From: Paraburkholderia mimosarum LMG 23256 = NBRC 106338
GTDB lineage: Bacteria > Pseudomonadota > Gammaproteobacteria > Burkholderiales > Burkholderiaceae
DNA: 64,000 nucleotides
Assembly: GCF_000739815.1 (NCBI RefSeq)
Contig: NZ_BBJJ01000004.1
Location: 124,001 to 188,000 of the forward strand
Reading direction: 5' to 3'
A program made the position numbers and the translations under genes. Positions 1 to 8,483 of the stretch are shown here, in pieces (position 1 is the first letter of the stretch; each line of letters starts with the position of its first letter). The notes beneath the pieces are model-generated. The model was not told the DNA's origin, did no database searches, and saw only the letters and a list, made by a program, of their open reading frames with translations.

Positions 1-39
1 GTAGCTTTTGAGTTGATCTTTGATATTGGCGTCGAGCAT
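1..39 (-). CDS. ahpF: Alkyl hydroperoxide reductase subunit F, first 13 codons only
   Basis: Only the first 13 codons lie in the window, read from base 39 down to base 1. They give MLDANIKDQLKSY, which closely matches the remembered start of E. coli AhpF (MLDTNMKTQLKAY). AhpF is the NADH-dependent flavoprotein that reduces the AhpC peroxidase. It lies directly downstream of ahpC on the same strand, the usual ahpCF order. A GGAAA sequence about 8 bases upstream of the ATG could serve as ribosome binding site. The identification rests on 13 residues plus context. Confidence 0.8.
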   Translation of the reverse strand, partial: MLDANIKDQLKSY

Positions 40-94
40 GGCGTTATTTCCGGCTGGAGAAGAAGCGGGGGAATGCCTTGAGGCTTGGGATGCG

Positions 95-127
95 TCCGGG
101 CCGCAAGCCGCGAGGGCGCGGCCCGGA
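95..127 (-). promoter_or_regulatory. Hairpin in the ahpC-ahpF intergenic spacer
   Basis: TCCGGGCCGC at 95-104 pairs perfectly with GCGGCCCGGA at 118-127 around a 13-base loop. No T-run follows in the transcribed (minus) direction, so it is not a strong intrinsic terminator. It could partly attenuate transcription or protect the ahpC message so that ahpC is expressed above ahpF. That role is inference. Confidence 0.35.
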
Positions 128-210
128 TTTACAGCTTCGATTTACAGCTTTGAAGTCCTGCTGGATATCTGAAGCGTCATGCGATCAGGGCGATCGCATG
201 AAAGCGACGC

Positions 211-774
211 TTAGATCTTGCCGACGAGGTCGAGCGACGGCTTCAGCGTTTCAGCGCCCGGCGTCCACTTGGCGGGGCAGACTTCGCCCGGGTGCGATGC
301 CACGTACTGGGCAGCTTGCACCTTGCGCAGCAGTTCCTTGGCGTCACGGCCGATGCCGTTGTCGTGGATTTCGCACAGCTTGATCTCGCCTTCCGGGTTG
401 ATCACGAACGTGCCGCGCAGCGCCAGGCCTTCTTCTTCGATCATCACGTCGAAGTTGCGCGTGATCGCGCCCGTCGGGTCGCCGACCAGCGGGTACTTGA
501 TCTTGGCGATGGTTTCCGACGTGTCGTGCCAAGCCTTGTGCGTGAAGTGCGTATCGGTCGAGACGCCGTAGATTTCGACGCCCAGCTTCTGGAATTCCGC
601 GTACTGGTCAGCCAGGTCGCCGAGTTCCGTGGGGCACACGAAAGTGAAGTCGGCCGGGTAGAACACGACAACCGACCACTTGCCCTTCAGATTATCTTCA
701 GAGACCGGAACGAACTTACCGTTGTGGTATGCGGTTGCCTTGAACGGCTTGACTTGCGTGTTGATGAGAGACAT
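211..774 (-). CDS. ahpC: Peroxiredoxin AhpC (alkyl hydroperoxide reductase subunit C)
   Basis: This is a 187-residue typical 2-Cys peroxiredoxin of the AhpC/Prx1 class, the usual length for AhpC. It reduces H2O2, organic peroxides and peroxynitrite in the cytoplasm and is re-reduced by AhpF. The peroxidatic cysteine is C47 in [13 protein letters not shown], and the resolving cysteine is C166 in [10 protein letters not shown]. The start at 774 ([10 protein letters not shown]) matches the conserved AhpC N-terminus. The open frame continues upstream but that extension looks non-coding. ahpF follows about 170 bases downstream on the same strand. Confidence 0.97.
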   Translation of the reverse strand: MSLINTQVKPFKATAYHNGKFVPVSEDNLKGKWSVVVFYPADFTFVCPTELGDLADQYAEFQKLGVEIYGVSTDTHFTHKAWHDTSETIAKIKYPLVGDPTGAITRNFDVMIEEEGLALRGTFVINPEGEIKLCEIHDNGIGRDAKELLRKVQAAQYVASHPGEVCPAKWTPGAETLKPSLDLVGKI

Positions 775-1199
775 GCGTTGTTTCCTCGCTCTGGGTTGGG
801 AAAAGGTATGGACACAGGTTACGGGAACCGCGTCCGTTTGAAAAATTGGTTGCTTTGATCGCCGGTATAAACCCTGCCTATCGGGCCCCATGACATTGCC
901 CGGATGCCCGCCAGCAGGGGATTCCATGCCCGCGTCGAACGCGCTTCGAGCGGCCCGAGCAACCCTCGGGGCGGTGAGCATACAACGAAAGTGCGACAGT
1001 GCGCCTCACGTGCCTGATGAATCCGGGGGCATTCGTGTTGCCACTGTGGAACCGGGACGAACCCGGGAATGCCCTGCTTTCAGTGTGAGCGCCGCGGCAG
1101 GCGTTCGGTTCCGCATTGCCTGCGCTCGCGGGCTCGAACGTTCACGCGCTAGATGCAGGCGCAAGTGCCCTTCTCCAAGATCCGCGCTTACTTGCTGCG
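775..1199. other. Intergenic region upstream of ahpC
   Basis: There are 425 bases between the ahpC start and the end of the LysR gene, and I see no convincing gene. This region must hold the ahpC promoter. The only recognisable element is the OxyR-like half dyad at 867-881. Confidence 0.5.
867..881 (-). promoter_or_regulatory. Possible OxyR half-dyad upstream of ahpC
   Basis: Read on the minus strand this is ATAG-N7-TTAT, 7 of 8 fixed positions of the OxyR half-site ATAG-N7-CTAT. It lies 93-107 bases upstream of the ahpC start. OxyR control of ahpC is established in many proteobacteria. A single imperfect half-site is weak evidence. Confidence 0.3.
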
Positions 1200-2108
1200 T
1201 CAAAGCGCGCCGCCGCGCGCAGTCGCCGCACGGGCCGTGAGCCGCTCGCGCAGATATTGCGTGAACGCGCGAATCGTCACGGAAGCTTCACGATGCTGCG
1301 GATACAGCGCATGGAGCGCGTTGGGCGGCGGCATGAACGGCTCGAGCACCTCGACGAGCAAGCCCGCATCTACCGATCCCGCCACGATGAAGTCCGGCAG
1401 ATAGCAGATGCCGAGCCCGGCAACGGCCGCGTCGCGGATCACCTCGCCGTTGTTCGCGCGCAGCGGCCCATGGACTTCGAACGGCGTGCGCACGCCATCG
1501 ACGATGAATTCCCACGGCGCGCGGCCCTGCTGCCCATAGGGCAGGCAGGCGTGCTGCGCGAGGTCCGCGGGCGTTTGGGGCGCGCGCCGGCGGCGCCGGT
1601 AACCGGGGCTGCAGCAGGCCATCATGCGCACGTCGATGAGCTTTTGCGCGACCAGCGTGGAGTCCGCGAGGCGCCCGATGCGCAATGCCATGTCGAAGCC
1701 CTCGCCGATCACGTCGACGGTGCGGTCGCTCAGGTCCATGTCGAAGCGCACGTCCGGATGGTCGCGCAGAAATTCGGCGACGAGCGGCGACAGATGCGCC
1801 ATGCCGAACGACATCGGGGCGCTCACTTTCAGGAGCCCGCGCGGTTCGCTGCGCCGGTCCGACATGGCCTGCTCGGCCTCGGCCACGTCCGCGAGAATGC
1901 GCTTCGCGCGCTCGTAAAAGTCCTGGCCCAGGTCGGTGACCGCCAGCTTGCGCGTGTTGCGCACGAGCAGGCGCGCGCCCAGGTCCGCCTCCAGCGCCGC
2001 CACGCGCCGGCTCACGAACTGCTTGGAAAGCCGGAGCCGGTGCGCCGCCGCCGTGAAATTGCCCGCATCCACGGTGTTCACGAAGATCCGCATGTCGTCG
2101 AGTTGCAT
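1200..2108 (-). CDS. LysR-family transcriptional regulator, divergent from the pirin gene
   Basis: This is a 302-residue LysR-type regulator, the normal family length. The N-terminal winged helix is visible at about residues 1-60 (MQLDDMRIFVNTVDAGNFTA followed by the SKQFVSRRVAALE recognition region). The remainder is the periplasmic-binding-protein-like effector domain. I chose the start at 2108 because MQLDDMRIF is where LysR homology begins; a 17-residue upstream extension has no family support. It is divergent from the pirin-family gene at 2221 with 112 bases between, the typical arrangement of a LysR regulator and its target. The effector is unknown. Confidence 0.93.
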   Translation of the reverse strand: MQLDDMRIFVNTVDAGNFTAAAHRLRLSKQFVSRRVAALEADLGARLLVRNTRKLAVTDLGQDFYERAKRILADVAEAEQAMSDRRSEPRGLLKVSAPMSFGMAHLSPLVAEFLRDHPDVRFDMDLSDRTVDVIGEGFDMALRIGRLADSTLVAQKLIDVRMMACCSPGYRRRRRAPQTPADLAQHACLPYGQQGRAPWEFIVDGVRTPFEVHGPLRANNGEVIRDAAVAGLGICYLPDFIVAGSVDAGLLVEVLEPFMPPPNALHALYPQHREASVTIRAFTQYLRERLTARAATARGGAL

Positions 2109-2220
2109 CCCAATTGTCCACTGAAGAGTGACAGTGAGTCGTATTTTACGTCGATTCACTACGATTTGATTGACCTACAATCCTTTCCATCGCAACCGAT
2201 TCACAACGGAGAGACGGAAA

Positions 2221-2946
2221 ATGATCGAACTTCGCAAGGCAGACCAACGCGGCCGCGGCGAACATGGCTGGCTCAGCTCGCGTCATACGTTTTCCTTTGC
2301 CAACTATTACGATCCGAAGCAAGTCGGCTTCTCGGACCTGCTCGTGATCAACGACGACCGCGTGGCCCCGGCGCGCGGCTTCGGCAAGCACCCGCACCGC
2401 GACATGGAGATCTTCTCGTACGTGCTGGAAGGCGCGCTCGAGCACAAGGACTCGATGGGCACGGGCTCGGTGATCGTCCCCGGCGACGTGCAGCTGATGA
2501 GCGCCGGCACCGGGGTCGCGCACAGCGAGTTCAACCACTCGGCCAACGATCCGGTGCACTTCCTGCAGATCTGGATTGCACCGAACGTGAAGGGCGCGCA
2601 GCCGCGCTATCAGCAGAAGCACATCGCCGATGAGGAAAAGCGCGGGAAGTTCCGCCTGATCCTCTCGCCGGACGGCGCCGACGAGTCCCTGCTGCTGCGC
2701 CAGGACGCCCGCGTCTATGCCGGCCGGCTCGACGGCAGCGAAACGGCGAAGCTCGAAGTCGGCGCAGACCGCTACGTCTACGTTCATGTGGCGCGCGGCA
2801 GCGTGAAGCTGAACGGCGTGGAACTCGGCGAAGGCGACGGCGCGCGCATCCGCTCCGAGCGCGAATTGAGCTTCAGCGACGGACACGATGCGGAGGTCCT
2901 GGTGTTCGAACTGCGTAATATCGAAGTGTCGGAGCTCTGGTCGTAA
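2221..2946 (+). CDS. Pirin-family protein (quercetin 2,3-dioxygenase/YhhW type)
   Basis: This 241-residue bicupin of the pirin family resembles E. coli YhhW (231 residues). The four metal ligands of YhhW are present at the same numbering: H57 and H59 in KHPHRD, and H101 and E103 in GVAHSE. A metal-dependent quercetin dioxygenase-like activity is therefore plausible, although the physiological substrate of bacterial pirins is usually unknown. ATG 2221 has a good ribosome binding site (GGAGAG) upstream. The gene is transcribed away from a LysR regulator that probably controls it. A DoxX gene follows 120 bases downstream. Confidence 0.92.
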   Translation: MIELRKADQRGRGEHGWLSSRHTFSFANYYDPKQVGFSDLLVINDDRVAPARGFGKHPHRDMEIFSYVLEGALEHKDSMGTGSVIVPGDVQLMSAGTGVAHSEFNHSANDPVHFLQIWIAPNVKGAQPRYQQKHIADEEKRGKFRLILSPDGADESLLLRQDARVYAGRLDGSETAKLEVGADRYVYVHVARGSVKLNGVELGEGDGARIRSERELSFSDGHDAEVLVFELRNIEVSELWS

Positions 2947-3066
2947 GATTGCCGTGCGTTGACCCGAGCGCGGCGGACCGCTGAAAGCGAGTGAAGGCGG
3001 GCCGCCGTCCGGCAAGCGCGAAGTCATACGTAGTGAACCGTCAATAATTCTTCTTGGGAGATAACC

Positions 3067-3480
3067 ATGCGATACAACCTTTTCGGGCCCGGCAATCACG
3101 TCGTGCTGCTGGTTTCGCGCATCCTGCTGACGTCCCTGTTCATCCTGTTCGGCTGGTCCAAGATCACCGGCTTTTCGGGCACGGTCGGCTACATGGCGCA
3201 CGTGGGCGCGCCCGTGCCGATGCTTTCGGCCGTCATCGCCGTGATCATGGAATTCGTGGTGGGCATCCTGATTCTCGTGGGCTTCTACACGCGGCCGCTC
3301 GCGGTGCTGCTCACGATCTACACCGTCGCGACGGCGTTCATCGGCCATCATTTCTGGACCATGACCGGCGCCGACCAAATGGCGAACATGATCAACTTCT
3401 ACAAGAACATCAGCATCGCGGGCGGCCTGCTCGCGCTCGCGGTGACGGGTCCCGGTGGGATTTCGATCGACCGGAAGTAG
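3067..3480 (+). CDS. DoxX-family integral membrane protein
   Basis: This is a 137-residue protein with about four membrane-spanning segments (near residues 10-30, 50-75, 76-95 and 115-132). It carries the DoxX features LFGWSKITGF near the N-terminus and the EFVVGILILVGFYTRPLAV segment. DoxX/YqjF-type proteins sit in the inner membrane, are often linked to redox or oxidative stress, and mostly lack a defined reaction. The ATG at 3067 follows a GGGAG ribosome binding site. It may be co-transcribed with the pirin gene. A terminator at 3511-3541 ends the unit. Confidence 0.88.
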   Translation: MRYNLFGPGNHVVLLVSRILLTSLFILFGWSKITGFSGTVGYMAHVGAPVPMLSAVIAVIMEFVVGILILVGFYTRPLAVLLTIYTVATAFIGHHFWTMTGADQMANMINFYKNISIAGGLLALAVTGPGGISIDRK

Positions 3481-3510
3481 GAAGTCACGCACGGCCCTGG
3501 CTGCGAAAAG

Positions 3511-3541
3511 GCGCGATGCTCGAGGGCATCGCGCTCTTTTT
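3511..3541 (+). terminator. Rho-independent terminator after the DoxX gene
   Basis: A perfect 9-bp stem, GCGCGATGC (3511-3519) with GCATCGCGC (3526-3534), has a 6-base loop and is followed by TCTTTTT. It lies 30 bases after the DoxX stop. Confidence 0.8.
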
Positions 3542-3687
3542 GCGCTTCTGGCGCGACGCCGAAGGCTTTCCCCCGCGCTATGCTGCGAAACCGTTGCGCG
3601 TGCATCGCCTACCCGTCGATTCGCGCATCGGGAACACGGCTTGATATGCTTCGTAACGCGCCCGCCATTCCCAACGTTGGCCTTTCG

Positions 3688-4245
3688 ATGCACGACCCGC
3701 AAGACAACCTCTTCGCCTATCTCACCTCGCTCCAGCAAACGGCGGTGAGTACGCTCAAGCGCTTGCCGCTCAAGAGCCGCGTCGTGCAGGGCGCGCTCAT
3801 GGCGCTGCGCGCCGTATGCGCAGCGGGCCTCGCATACAGCATCGGCCGCGCGCTCCACACGCAACAGGCGTTCTGGGCCGTGATCACGGCCATCGCCGTC
3901 ACGCAGCACGACTACGCGGACACGCTCGCGCAGTCGCGCGACCAGTTCATCGGCGCGATTGCGGGCGGCATCGTGGGCCTCGCGACGGCCGTGCTCGGCC
4001 CCGAGAATCTCGCGGCCTACCTCGTGGCCGTGAGCGTCGTGATCATTGGCTGCTGGTGCCTGAGCGTCAGCACCGCCGCGCGGCTAGGCGCCATCACCAC
4101 CACCATCGTGCTGCTGGTGCCCATGAACGGCCCCGTGTGGGACGTCGCACTCATTCGCGTGGCCCAGGTCGCCATCGGCATGGCGTGCGCGGTGCCGGTG
4201 TCGTGGCTGTTCTCCTGGATCGAGCAGCGCTGGCTGCATATCTGA
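3688..4245 (+). CDS. FUSC-family inner membrane protein (short form)
   Basis: This 185-residue protein has several hydrophobic helices and the fusaric-acid-resistance-like segment ALHTQQAFWAVITAIAVTQ, then TAARLGAITTTIVLL. FUSC domains occur in aromatic-acid efflux pumps (AaeB/YccS type). Those are about 650 residues long, so this is a single membrane-domain version without the soluble half. The start is uncertain: ATG 3688 and ATG 3646 are both in frame and neither has a strong ribosome binding site. I chose 3688 because the sequence before it does not look family-like. A role in small-molecule efflux is inference. Confidence 0.75.
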   Translation: MHDPQDNLFAYLTSLQQTAVSTLKRLPLKSRVVQGALMALRAVCAAGLAYSIGRALHTQQAFWAVITAIAVTQHDYADTLAQSRDQFIGAIAGGIVGLATAVLGPENLAAYLVAVSVVIIGCWCLSVSTAARLGAITTTIVLLVPMNGPVWDVALIRVAQVAIGMACAVPVSWLFSWIEQRWLHI

Positions 4246-4532
4246 GCGCACTCGATCTGCGCCGCGCTCTCAACTGCCGCGAAATAGTCCATCTCCGCGT
4301 GCTCAGGAATCGCGCCCGGGGTTAGCGGCGATAATCTGTGCCGCTGTGCGGCGAAGGCTGCCGGTGGCGGAATGTCCGAATGCGCGCGCGGCGAATCCTG
4401 CGGCGCATGCGCGCAGCCGCCGCCCAAAACGCCCATTCAACGCGAAATCGTGCGAAACTCCCCCGCCGCGCCGTTCCGCCATGGCGGAATGACGGCGCAT
4501 CGAGAACGCAATTCACGCCGCCATTTCAACCT

Positions 4533-4661
4533 ATGAACACCACCACCCGTCCCGCCGCACCGAACGCCAAGTCCAGCAAGTCGATCACGCTGCTACAGAT
4601 GCTCACGGTGATCGCCGCCGCCGGCATCGCGGCTTCGCTGCTGTTCCGCTACTTCCTGTGA
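4533..4661 (+). CDS. Small single-pass membrane protein, 42 residues
   Basis: This short ORF encodes a polar, Thr/Lys-rich N-terminus (about 18 residues) and one hydrophobic helix, LLQMLTVIAAAGIAASLLFR, with a positively charged and aromatic end (RYFL). It is too short to assign. The layout matches small single-span inner-membrane peptides. The rubredoxin gene begins 40 bases downstream. It does not overlap any better candidate. Whether it is translated is uncertain. Confidence 0.5.
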   Translation: MNTTTRPAAPNAKSSKSITLLQMLTVIAAAGIAASLLFRYFL

Positions 4662-4701
4662 GCGCAGCGCGTGCGGAACGCTAAGCCAATCGTTTTTGCT
4701 C

Positions 4702-5133
4702 ATGTACAAGAAAGGCGTCGCCCTCGAAATCCAGTTCTCCCCCGAACGCCTCAATGACGGCGCGGGCGATCCCTACTGGATCGACCTCACCTCCGAAGAA
4801 GCCGCCGCGCTGCTCGCAACATTGCAAGCGAAGCTCGCCTTGCGCGAGAGCACCGCTGCGCCGCTCGTGGTCGCGCTCGACACGCCGCGCGAAAGCGCTG
4901 CACCCGAAGCAGCGCACGCAAACGCCGGTTCGTCCGCCGCCGGCGCTGAAGACAGCGCCGACGCCGGCCTCAAGCAATGGGTCTGCGTGATCTGCGGCTG
5001 GGTCTACGACGAAGCGGCCGGCGCACCCGACGACGGCCTCGCCCCCGGCACTCGCTGGGCCGACGTGCCCGACGACTGGCGCTGCCCGCTCTGCGACGTG
5101 GGCAAGGAAGATTTCGCGCTGGTCGAGTTCTAA
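4702..5133 (+). CDS. Rubredoxin with a long N-terminal extension
   Basis: This 143-residue protein ends in a complete rubredoxin domain (about residues 91-143). The Fe(Cys)4 site is C95 and C98 (CVICGW) plus C128 and C131 (CPLCDVGK). Typical rubredoxins are about 55 residues. Here an extra 90 residues precede the domain, made of a short alpha/beta-looking segment (residues 1-60) and an Ala/Ser/Glu-rich linker (60-90). It should carry single electrons in the cytoplasm; the partner is not evident nearby. ATG 4702 is the likely start; an in-frame TTG two codons upstream is possible. The stop overlaps the end of the convergent LuxR gene. Confidence 0.9.
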   Translation: MYKKGVALEIQFSPERLNDGAGDPYWIDLTSEEAAALLATLQAKLALRESTAAPLVVALDTPRESAAPEAAHANAGSSAAGAEDSADAGLKQWVCVICGWVYDEAAGAPDDGLAPGTRWADVPDDWRCPLCDVGKEDFALVEF

Positions 5134-6002
5134 AGTGCGGCGCTCATGCGCCCGAGCGGCTCGTAGAAGAGCGCGAACAACTCCGACTGCGAACTCACCC
5201 CGAGCTTCGCGTAAATGTGCTTCTTGTGCGCACGCACGGTCTCGAACGAGATGTCGAGCCGTTCCGCAATCGCGCGCGTGGAAAAGCCGCTCAGGCTCAA
5301 ACGCACCACTTCGATCTCGCGCGCCGTGAGCGCCACGCGTCCGCTTTGCTGCGTGACCGACTCGATGCGGCTCGCAAAGCCTGCCTCGCTCAACTGCCCC
5401 TGTTGCGCCGCGCTCCCGGCTTCGACCGAATCGGACGCCACGGCCTCCGCGGCACCCTCGGCGAACGTCTCATAGGCAAGCCGCTGTTTCATGAGCGCGA
5501 CCACCCACGGCGCGAACATCGCGAACTGCGCAATATCGCGCTCCGTGTAATGGTGCTTTGCGCCCAGCGAGAAAATCAGCGTGCGCTCGCCATCGACGGG
5601 CAAGTTGAACTGCACTTCGTCGCCGATGATGTTGCTCTTGAAATAGCGCAGATAGTAGTCCGTCATGCGGAAGTTGTCGGGCGCGACTTCGGCGAGCGTG
5701 ACGAGCCCCGCGCGCGGCTTTTCGCTCGCGTGGATATAGAACGGATCGAGCAGGTACATCCCCTCCAGATACGCGCGGAACAAGCGATCCACGGTGCCGT
5801 CGGGCATCGGCGACTCGGCGCAGACGAGCGGTGCGCGATCGCGCCGGAAGACGAGCGCCACCCAGTTGTCGAACGCGACGAAGCGCTCGATTACGCGCGT
5901 CATGCGGGTCCAGAAATCGGGGCCGTCGAGGGCGTCGATCAGCGTCGCGATATGGTGGTGGAACGCGCGGTCGTGCCAGTTGTTTTCCATGAGGGGTTCC
6001 AT
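5130..6002 (-). CDS. LuxR-type (GerE HTH) transcriptional regulator
   Basis: This 290-residue regulator has a C-terminal LuxR/GerE helix-turn-helix at about residues 225-275 (ALTAREIEVVRLSLSGFSTR, then IAERLDISFETVRAHKKHIY). The N-terminal 200 residues form a sensor-like region I cannot assign; I do not see clear autoinducer-binding residues. The start at 6002 has GGAGG six bases upstream, which decides it over an ATG four codons later. It is divergent from the C-N hydrolase and PuuP-like permease genes and probably regulates them, perhaps in response to the imported amine or amide. Its 3' end overlaps the rubredoxin gene by 4 bases. Confidence 0.88.
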   Translation of the reverse strand: MEPLMENNWHDRAFHHHIATLIDALDGPDFWTRMTRVIERFVAFDNWVALVFRRDRAPLVCAESPMPDGTVDRLFRAYLEGMYLLDPFYIHASEKPRAGLVTLAEVAPDNFRMTDYYLRYFKSNIIGDEVQFNLPVDGERTLIFSLGAKHHYTERDIAQFAMFAPWVVALMKQRLAYETFAEGAAEAVASDSVEAGSAAQQGQLSEAGFASRIESVTQQSGRVALTAREIEVVRLSLSGFSTRAIAERLDISFETVRAHKKHIYAKLGVSSQSELFALFYEPLGRMSAAL

Positions 6003-6019
6003 GCGTCCTCCGATCAGGG

Positions 6020-6034
6020 TACCCCGGGTGGGTA
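6020..6034. promoter_or_regulatory. Short dyad between the LuxR regulator and the C-N hydrolase
   Basis: TACCC-N5-GGGTA is a perfect 15-bp inverted repeat in the 117-base divergent spacer. A GATAAT -10-like hexamer at 6059-6064 reads toward the hydrolase. The dyad could be the LuxR-type operator, although it is shorter than most LuxR boxes. Confidence 0.3.
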
Positions 6035-6119
6035 ATTCCTGGACAAAAATAACGTGGCGATAATAGCCGCTCCTGACGCCCACGCGGTGCTTTACGTCAT
6101 AAACAAAGAGGAGACAAGC

Positions 6120-6950
6120 ATGCAACTCGAACTCGCGCAGATCCCGCTAGTGGACGGCGCAGTCGCTCCCAACCTGACCCGCGTGCTCGATGCTATCGCC
6201 AGGCGCCGCGAGGGCAGCGATCTCATCGTCTTCCCCGAAGCCACGCTCACCGGCTTTCCCACGCGCGAGAACGTGCGCGACGTGGCCGAAACGCTCGACG
6301 GTCCCTCGCTCTCCAAAGTGCGCGACGCCGCGCGCGCCGCGAACATCGGCGTGGCGGTAGGCCTTGCCGAACGCGAAGGCGAGCGCTTCTACAACACGAC
6401 TGTCCTGATCGACGAACGCGGCGAGATCGCACTGCGCTACCGCAAGACGCACCTGTGGGCCACGGACGTGGGCGTGTTCACGCCCGGCGACCGCTATGAG
6501 GTGTGCGAATTCAAGGGCACGACCGTCGGCCTGCTCATCTGCTACGACATCGAATTTCCCGAAACGGCGCGCGCCGTGGCCTCGCTCGGCGCGGAAATGC
6601 TCGTCGTCACGAACGGCAACATGGACCCGTTCGGCCCCGTGCATCGCCGTGCGATCGTTGCGCGCGCCATGGAGAACCAGATGTTCGCGGCGCTCGTGAA
6701 CCGCATCGGCGACGGCGACGACGCCCTCACGTTCCCCGGCGAGACGGCGCTCGTGAGCCCGTTCGGCGACGTGCTCTGCGAACTGAAAAACGAAGACGCG
6801 GTGCTGCATGCCAAGGTGGACCGCGCGCTGCTCGCGCAAAGCCGCGAGCACTACAGCTATCTGCATGACGCACGCATTGCGCTCGATCTCGTCGACGAGA
6901 ACGACGCGCAAGGCCGCCGCTCGCTCGGCATCCGCCCGCGCACGCGCTAA
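6120..6950 (+). CDS. Carbon-nitrogen hydrolase (nitrilase/omega-amidase superfamily)
   Basis: This 276-residue member of the nitrilase superfamily has the full catalytic triad: E40 (VFPEATLTGF), K109 (YRKTHLW) and C141 (LICYDIEFPE). Members hydrolyse amides, N-carbamoyl amines or nitriles to acid plus ammonia. The exact substrate cannot be read from sequence. The ATG at 6120 follows a GAGGAGA ribosome binding site. The PuuP-like importer lies 117 bases downstream, so the pair may import and deamidate an amine- or amino-acid-like compound under the control of the divergent LuxR gene. A role in carbamoylputrescine or agmatine-derived metabolism is speculative. Confidence 0.88.
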   Translation: MQLELAQIPLVDGAVAPNLTRVLDAIARRREGSDLIVFPEATLTGFPTRENVRDVAETLDGPSLSKVRDAARAANIGVAVGLAEREGERFYNTTVLIDERGEIALRYRKTHLWATDVGVFTPGDRYEVCEFKGTTVGLLICYDIEFPETARAVASLGAEMLVVTNGNMDPFGPVHRRAIVARAMENQMFAALVNRIGDGDDALTFPGETALVSPFGDVLCELKNEDAVLHAKVDRALLAQSREHYSYLHDARIALDLVDENDAQGRRSLGIRPRTR

Positions 6951-7067
6951 AGGCGCAGCAGCTCAGGTAACAAGCCCCGTAACGGGCGCGCCGGCCAGCC
7001 GCCACTCGCGGCCGGCCAGGCACGCCCATGCCCGTCAAATCCGCAGCACCCTGGAGACAACTGCATC

Positions 7068-8423
7068 ATGAAGCCTGCCTCGCCGTCGCATGAACGCGGC
7101 GCTCACGAACCGCACCTCAAGCGCACGCTCGGCCTGCCGTCCGTGCTCCTGTTCGGCCTTGCCTATATGGCGCCGCTGATCGTCTACGGCACCTATGGCG
7201 TGCTCGCCGGCGCAAGCCAGGACACCGCCGCACTCGCGTATCTCATCGCGCTCATCGCCATCGTGTTCACGGCGCTCAGCTACGGCAAGCTCGCGCGACT
7301 CTTTCCGGTGGCGGGTTCGGCCTATACCTACACGCGCAAGAGCTTCAATTCGCATCTCGGCTTCATGATCGGCTGGGCCACGCTGCTCGATTACTTCTTC
7401 CTGCCGATGGTGATCTGGCTGATCGGCGCGGCCTATCTCGGCGCCGCGTTTCCGGCCGTGCCCACATGGATCTGGATCGTCGCGTTCATCGTGCTCACGA
7501 GCGCACTGAACGTCGTCGGCATCGAACTCGCCGCGCGCTTCAACATCGTATTGATGATCGTGCAGCTCGGCATTACGGCAATGTTCGTAGTCCTCTGCTT
7601 CCACTACGCCTCCGCAGCCGCGGGCCCCGGCGGTCTGATCTCGGCGCAGCCGTTCTTCCAGCCGCACGTGCCGCTCTCGGCCACGATGGCCGGCGCCGCG
7701 ATCGCCGCGTACTCGTACCTCGGCTTCGATGCGGTTTCCACGCTCACCGAGGAAACCATCGAGCCAGAAAAAACGATTCCGCGCGCCATCGTGCTGATCG
7801 CGCTGGTGGGCGGCGCGATCTTCGTGATCGCCGCGTACACGCTGCAGCTCGCGCATCCGGGCGCCGTGTTCAAGGATCCCGATTCGGCGGCGTTCGAAAT
7901 CGCGCGCAAGGTGGGCGGCGATATCTTCGTGACGATCTTCCTCGCGGGCCTGATCCTCGCGCAGTTCGCCTCGGGCATCTCGGCGCAGGCCAGCGTCGGC
8001 CGGCTGCTCTATGCAATGGGCCGCGACGAAGTGCTGCCCAAGTCGATCTTCGGCTACATTCACCCGCGTTTTCGCACGCCCGCGATCAACATCGCCATTG
8101 CCGGCGTGATCGGTCTGGTCGCGCTGAAGCTCGACGTGGCCACCTCGACGTCGTTCATCAACTTCGGCGCGTTCCTCGCGTTCACTGCGGTGAACCTGTG
8201 CGTGATCCGCCAGTATTTCAGCGGCGCGGCGGGCTCGCGCGGATTCGGCATTCTCGGCGGCGTGGTGTTCCCGCTGATCGGCGCCGTGACCGATATCTGG
8301 CTGCTGTGCAGCCTCGAAAAGACCGCGATCGTGCTCGGCGCGATCTGGTTCGTGTTAGGCCTCGTGTACCTCGGCTGGATCACGCGGTGCTTCCGTCAGG
8401 CGCCGCCGGAAATGGCGGTGTAA
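7068..8423 (+). CDS. APC-family permease resembling the putrescine importer PuuP/PlaP
   Basis: This 451-residue amino acid-polyamine-organocation permease has about 12 membrane helices. Stretches such as SYGKLARLFPVAGSAYTYTR, GFMIGWATLLDYFFLPM and ASVGRLLYAMGRDEVLPK closely parallel E. coli PuuP (remembered sequence). A polyamine or basic amine substrate is therefore the best guess. It is probably co-transcribed with the C-N hydrolase upstream, and a strong terminator follows. It lies about 20 kb from the puu/pot cluster, so the genome may have both an APC-type and an ABC-type polyamine route. Confidence 0.85.
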   Translation: MKPASPSHERGAHEPHLKRTLGLPSVLLFGLAYMAPLIVYGTYGVLAGASQDTAALAYLIALIAIVFTALSYGKLARLFPVAGSAYTYTRKSFNSHLGFMIGWATLLDYFFLPMVIWLIGAAYLGAAFPAVPTWIWIVAFIVLTSALNVVGIELAARFNIVLMIVQLGITAMFVVLCFHYASAAAGPGGLISAQPFFQPHVPLSATMAGAAIAAYSYLGFDAVSTLTEETIEPEKTIPRAIVLIALVGGAIFVIAAYTLQLAHPGAVFKDPDSAAFEIARKVGGDIFVTIFLAGLILAQFASGISAQASVGRLLYAMGRDEVLPKSIFGYIHPRFRTPAINIAIAGVIGLVALKLDVATSTSFINFGAFLAFTAVNLCVIRQYFSGAAGSRGFGILGGVVFPLIGAVTDIWLLCSLEKTAIVLGAIWFVLGLVYLGWITRCFRQAPPEMAV

Positions 8424-8441
8424 CGCGCGTGTTGAAGCAAG

Positions 8442-8483
8442 AACGGCGAGCGTCCTCTGCAACGGGCGCTCGCCGTTTTTTTT
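8442..8483 (+). terminator. Rho-independent terminator after the APC permease
   Basis: An 11-bp perfect stem, AACGGCGAGCG (8442-8452) with CGCTCGCCGTT (8467-8477), closes a 14-base loop and runs into eight T residues (8476-8483). Confidence 0.9.

Noticed and set aside
1116..2633. 505-codon plus-strand frame
   Set aside because: It is antisense to the LysR gene and then out of frame through the pirin gene, with no family features.
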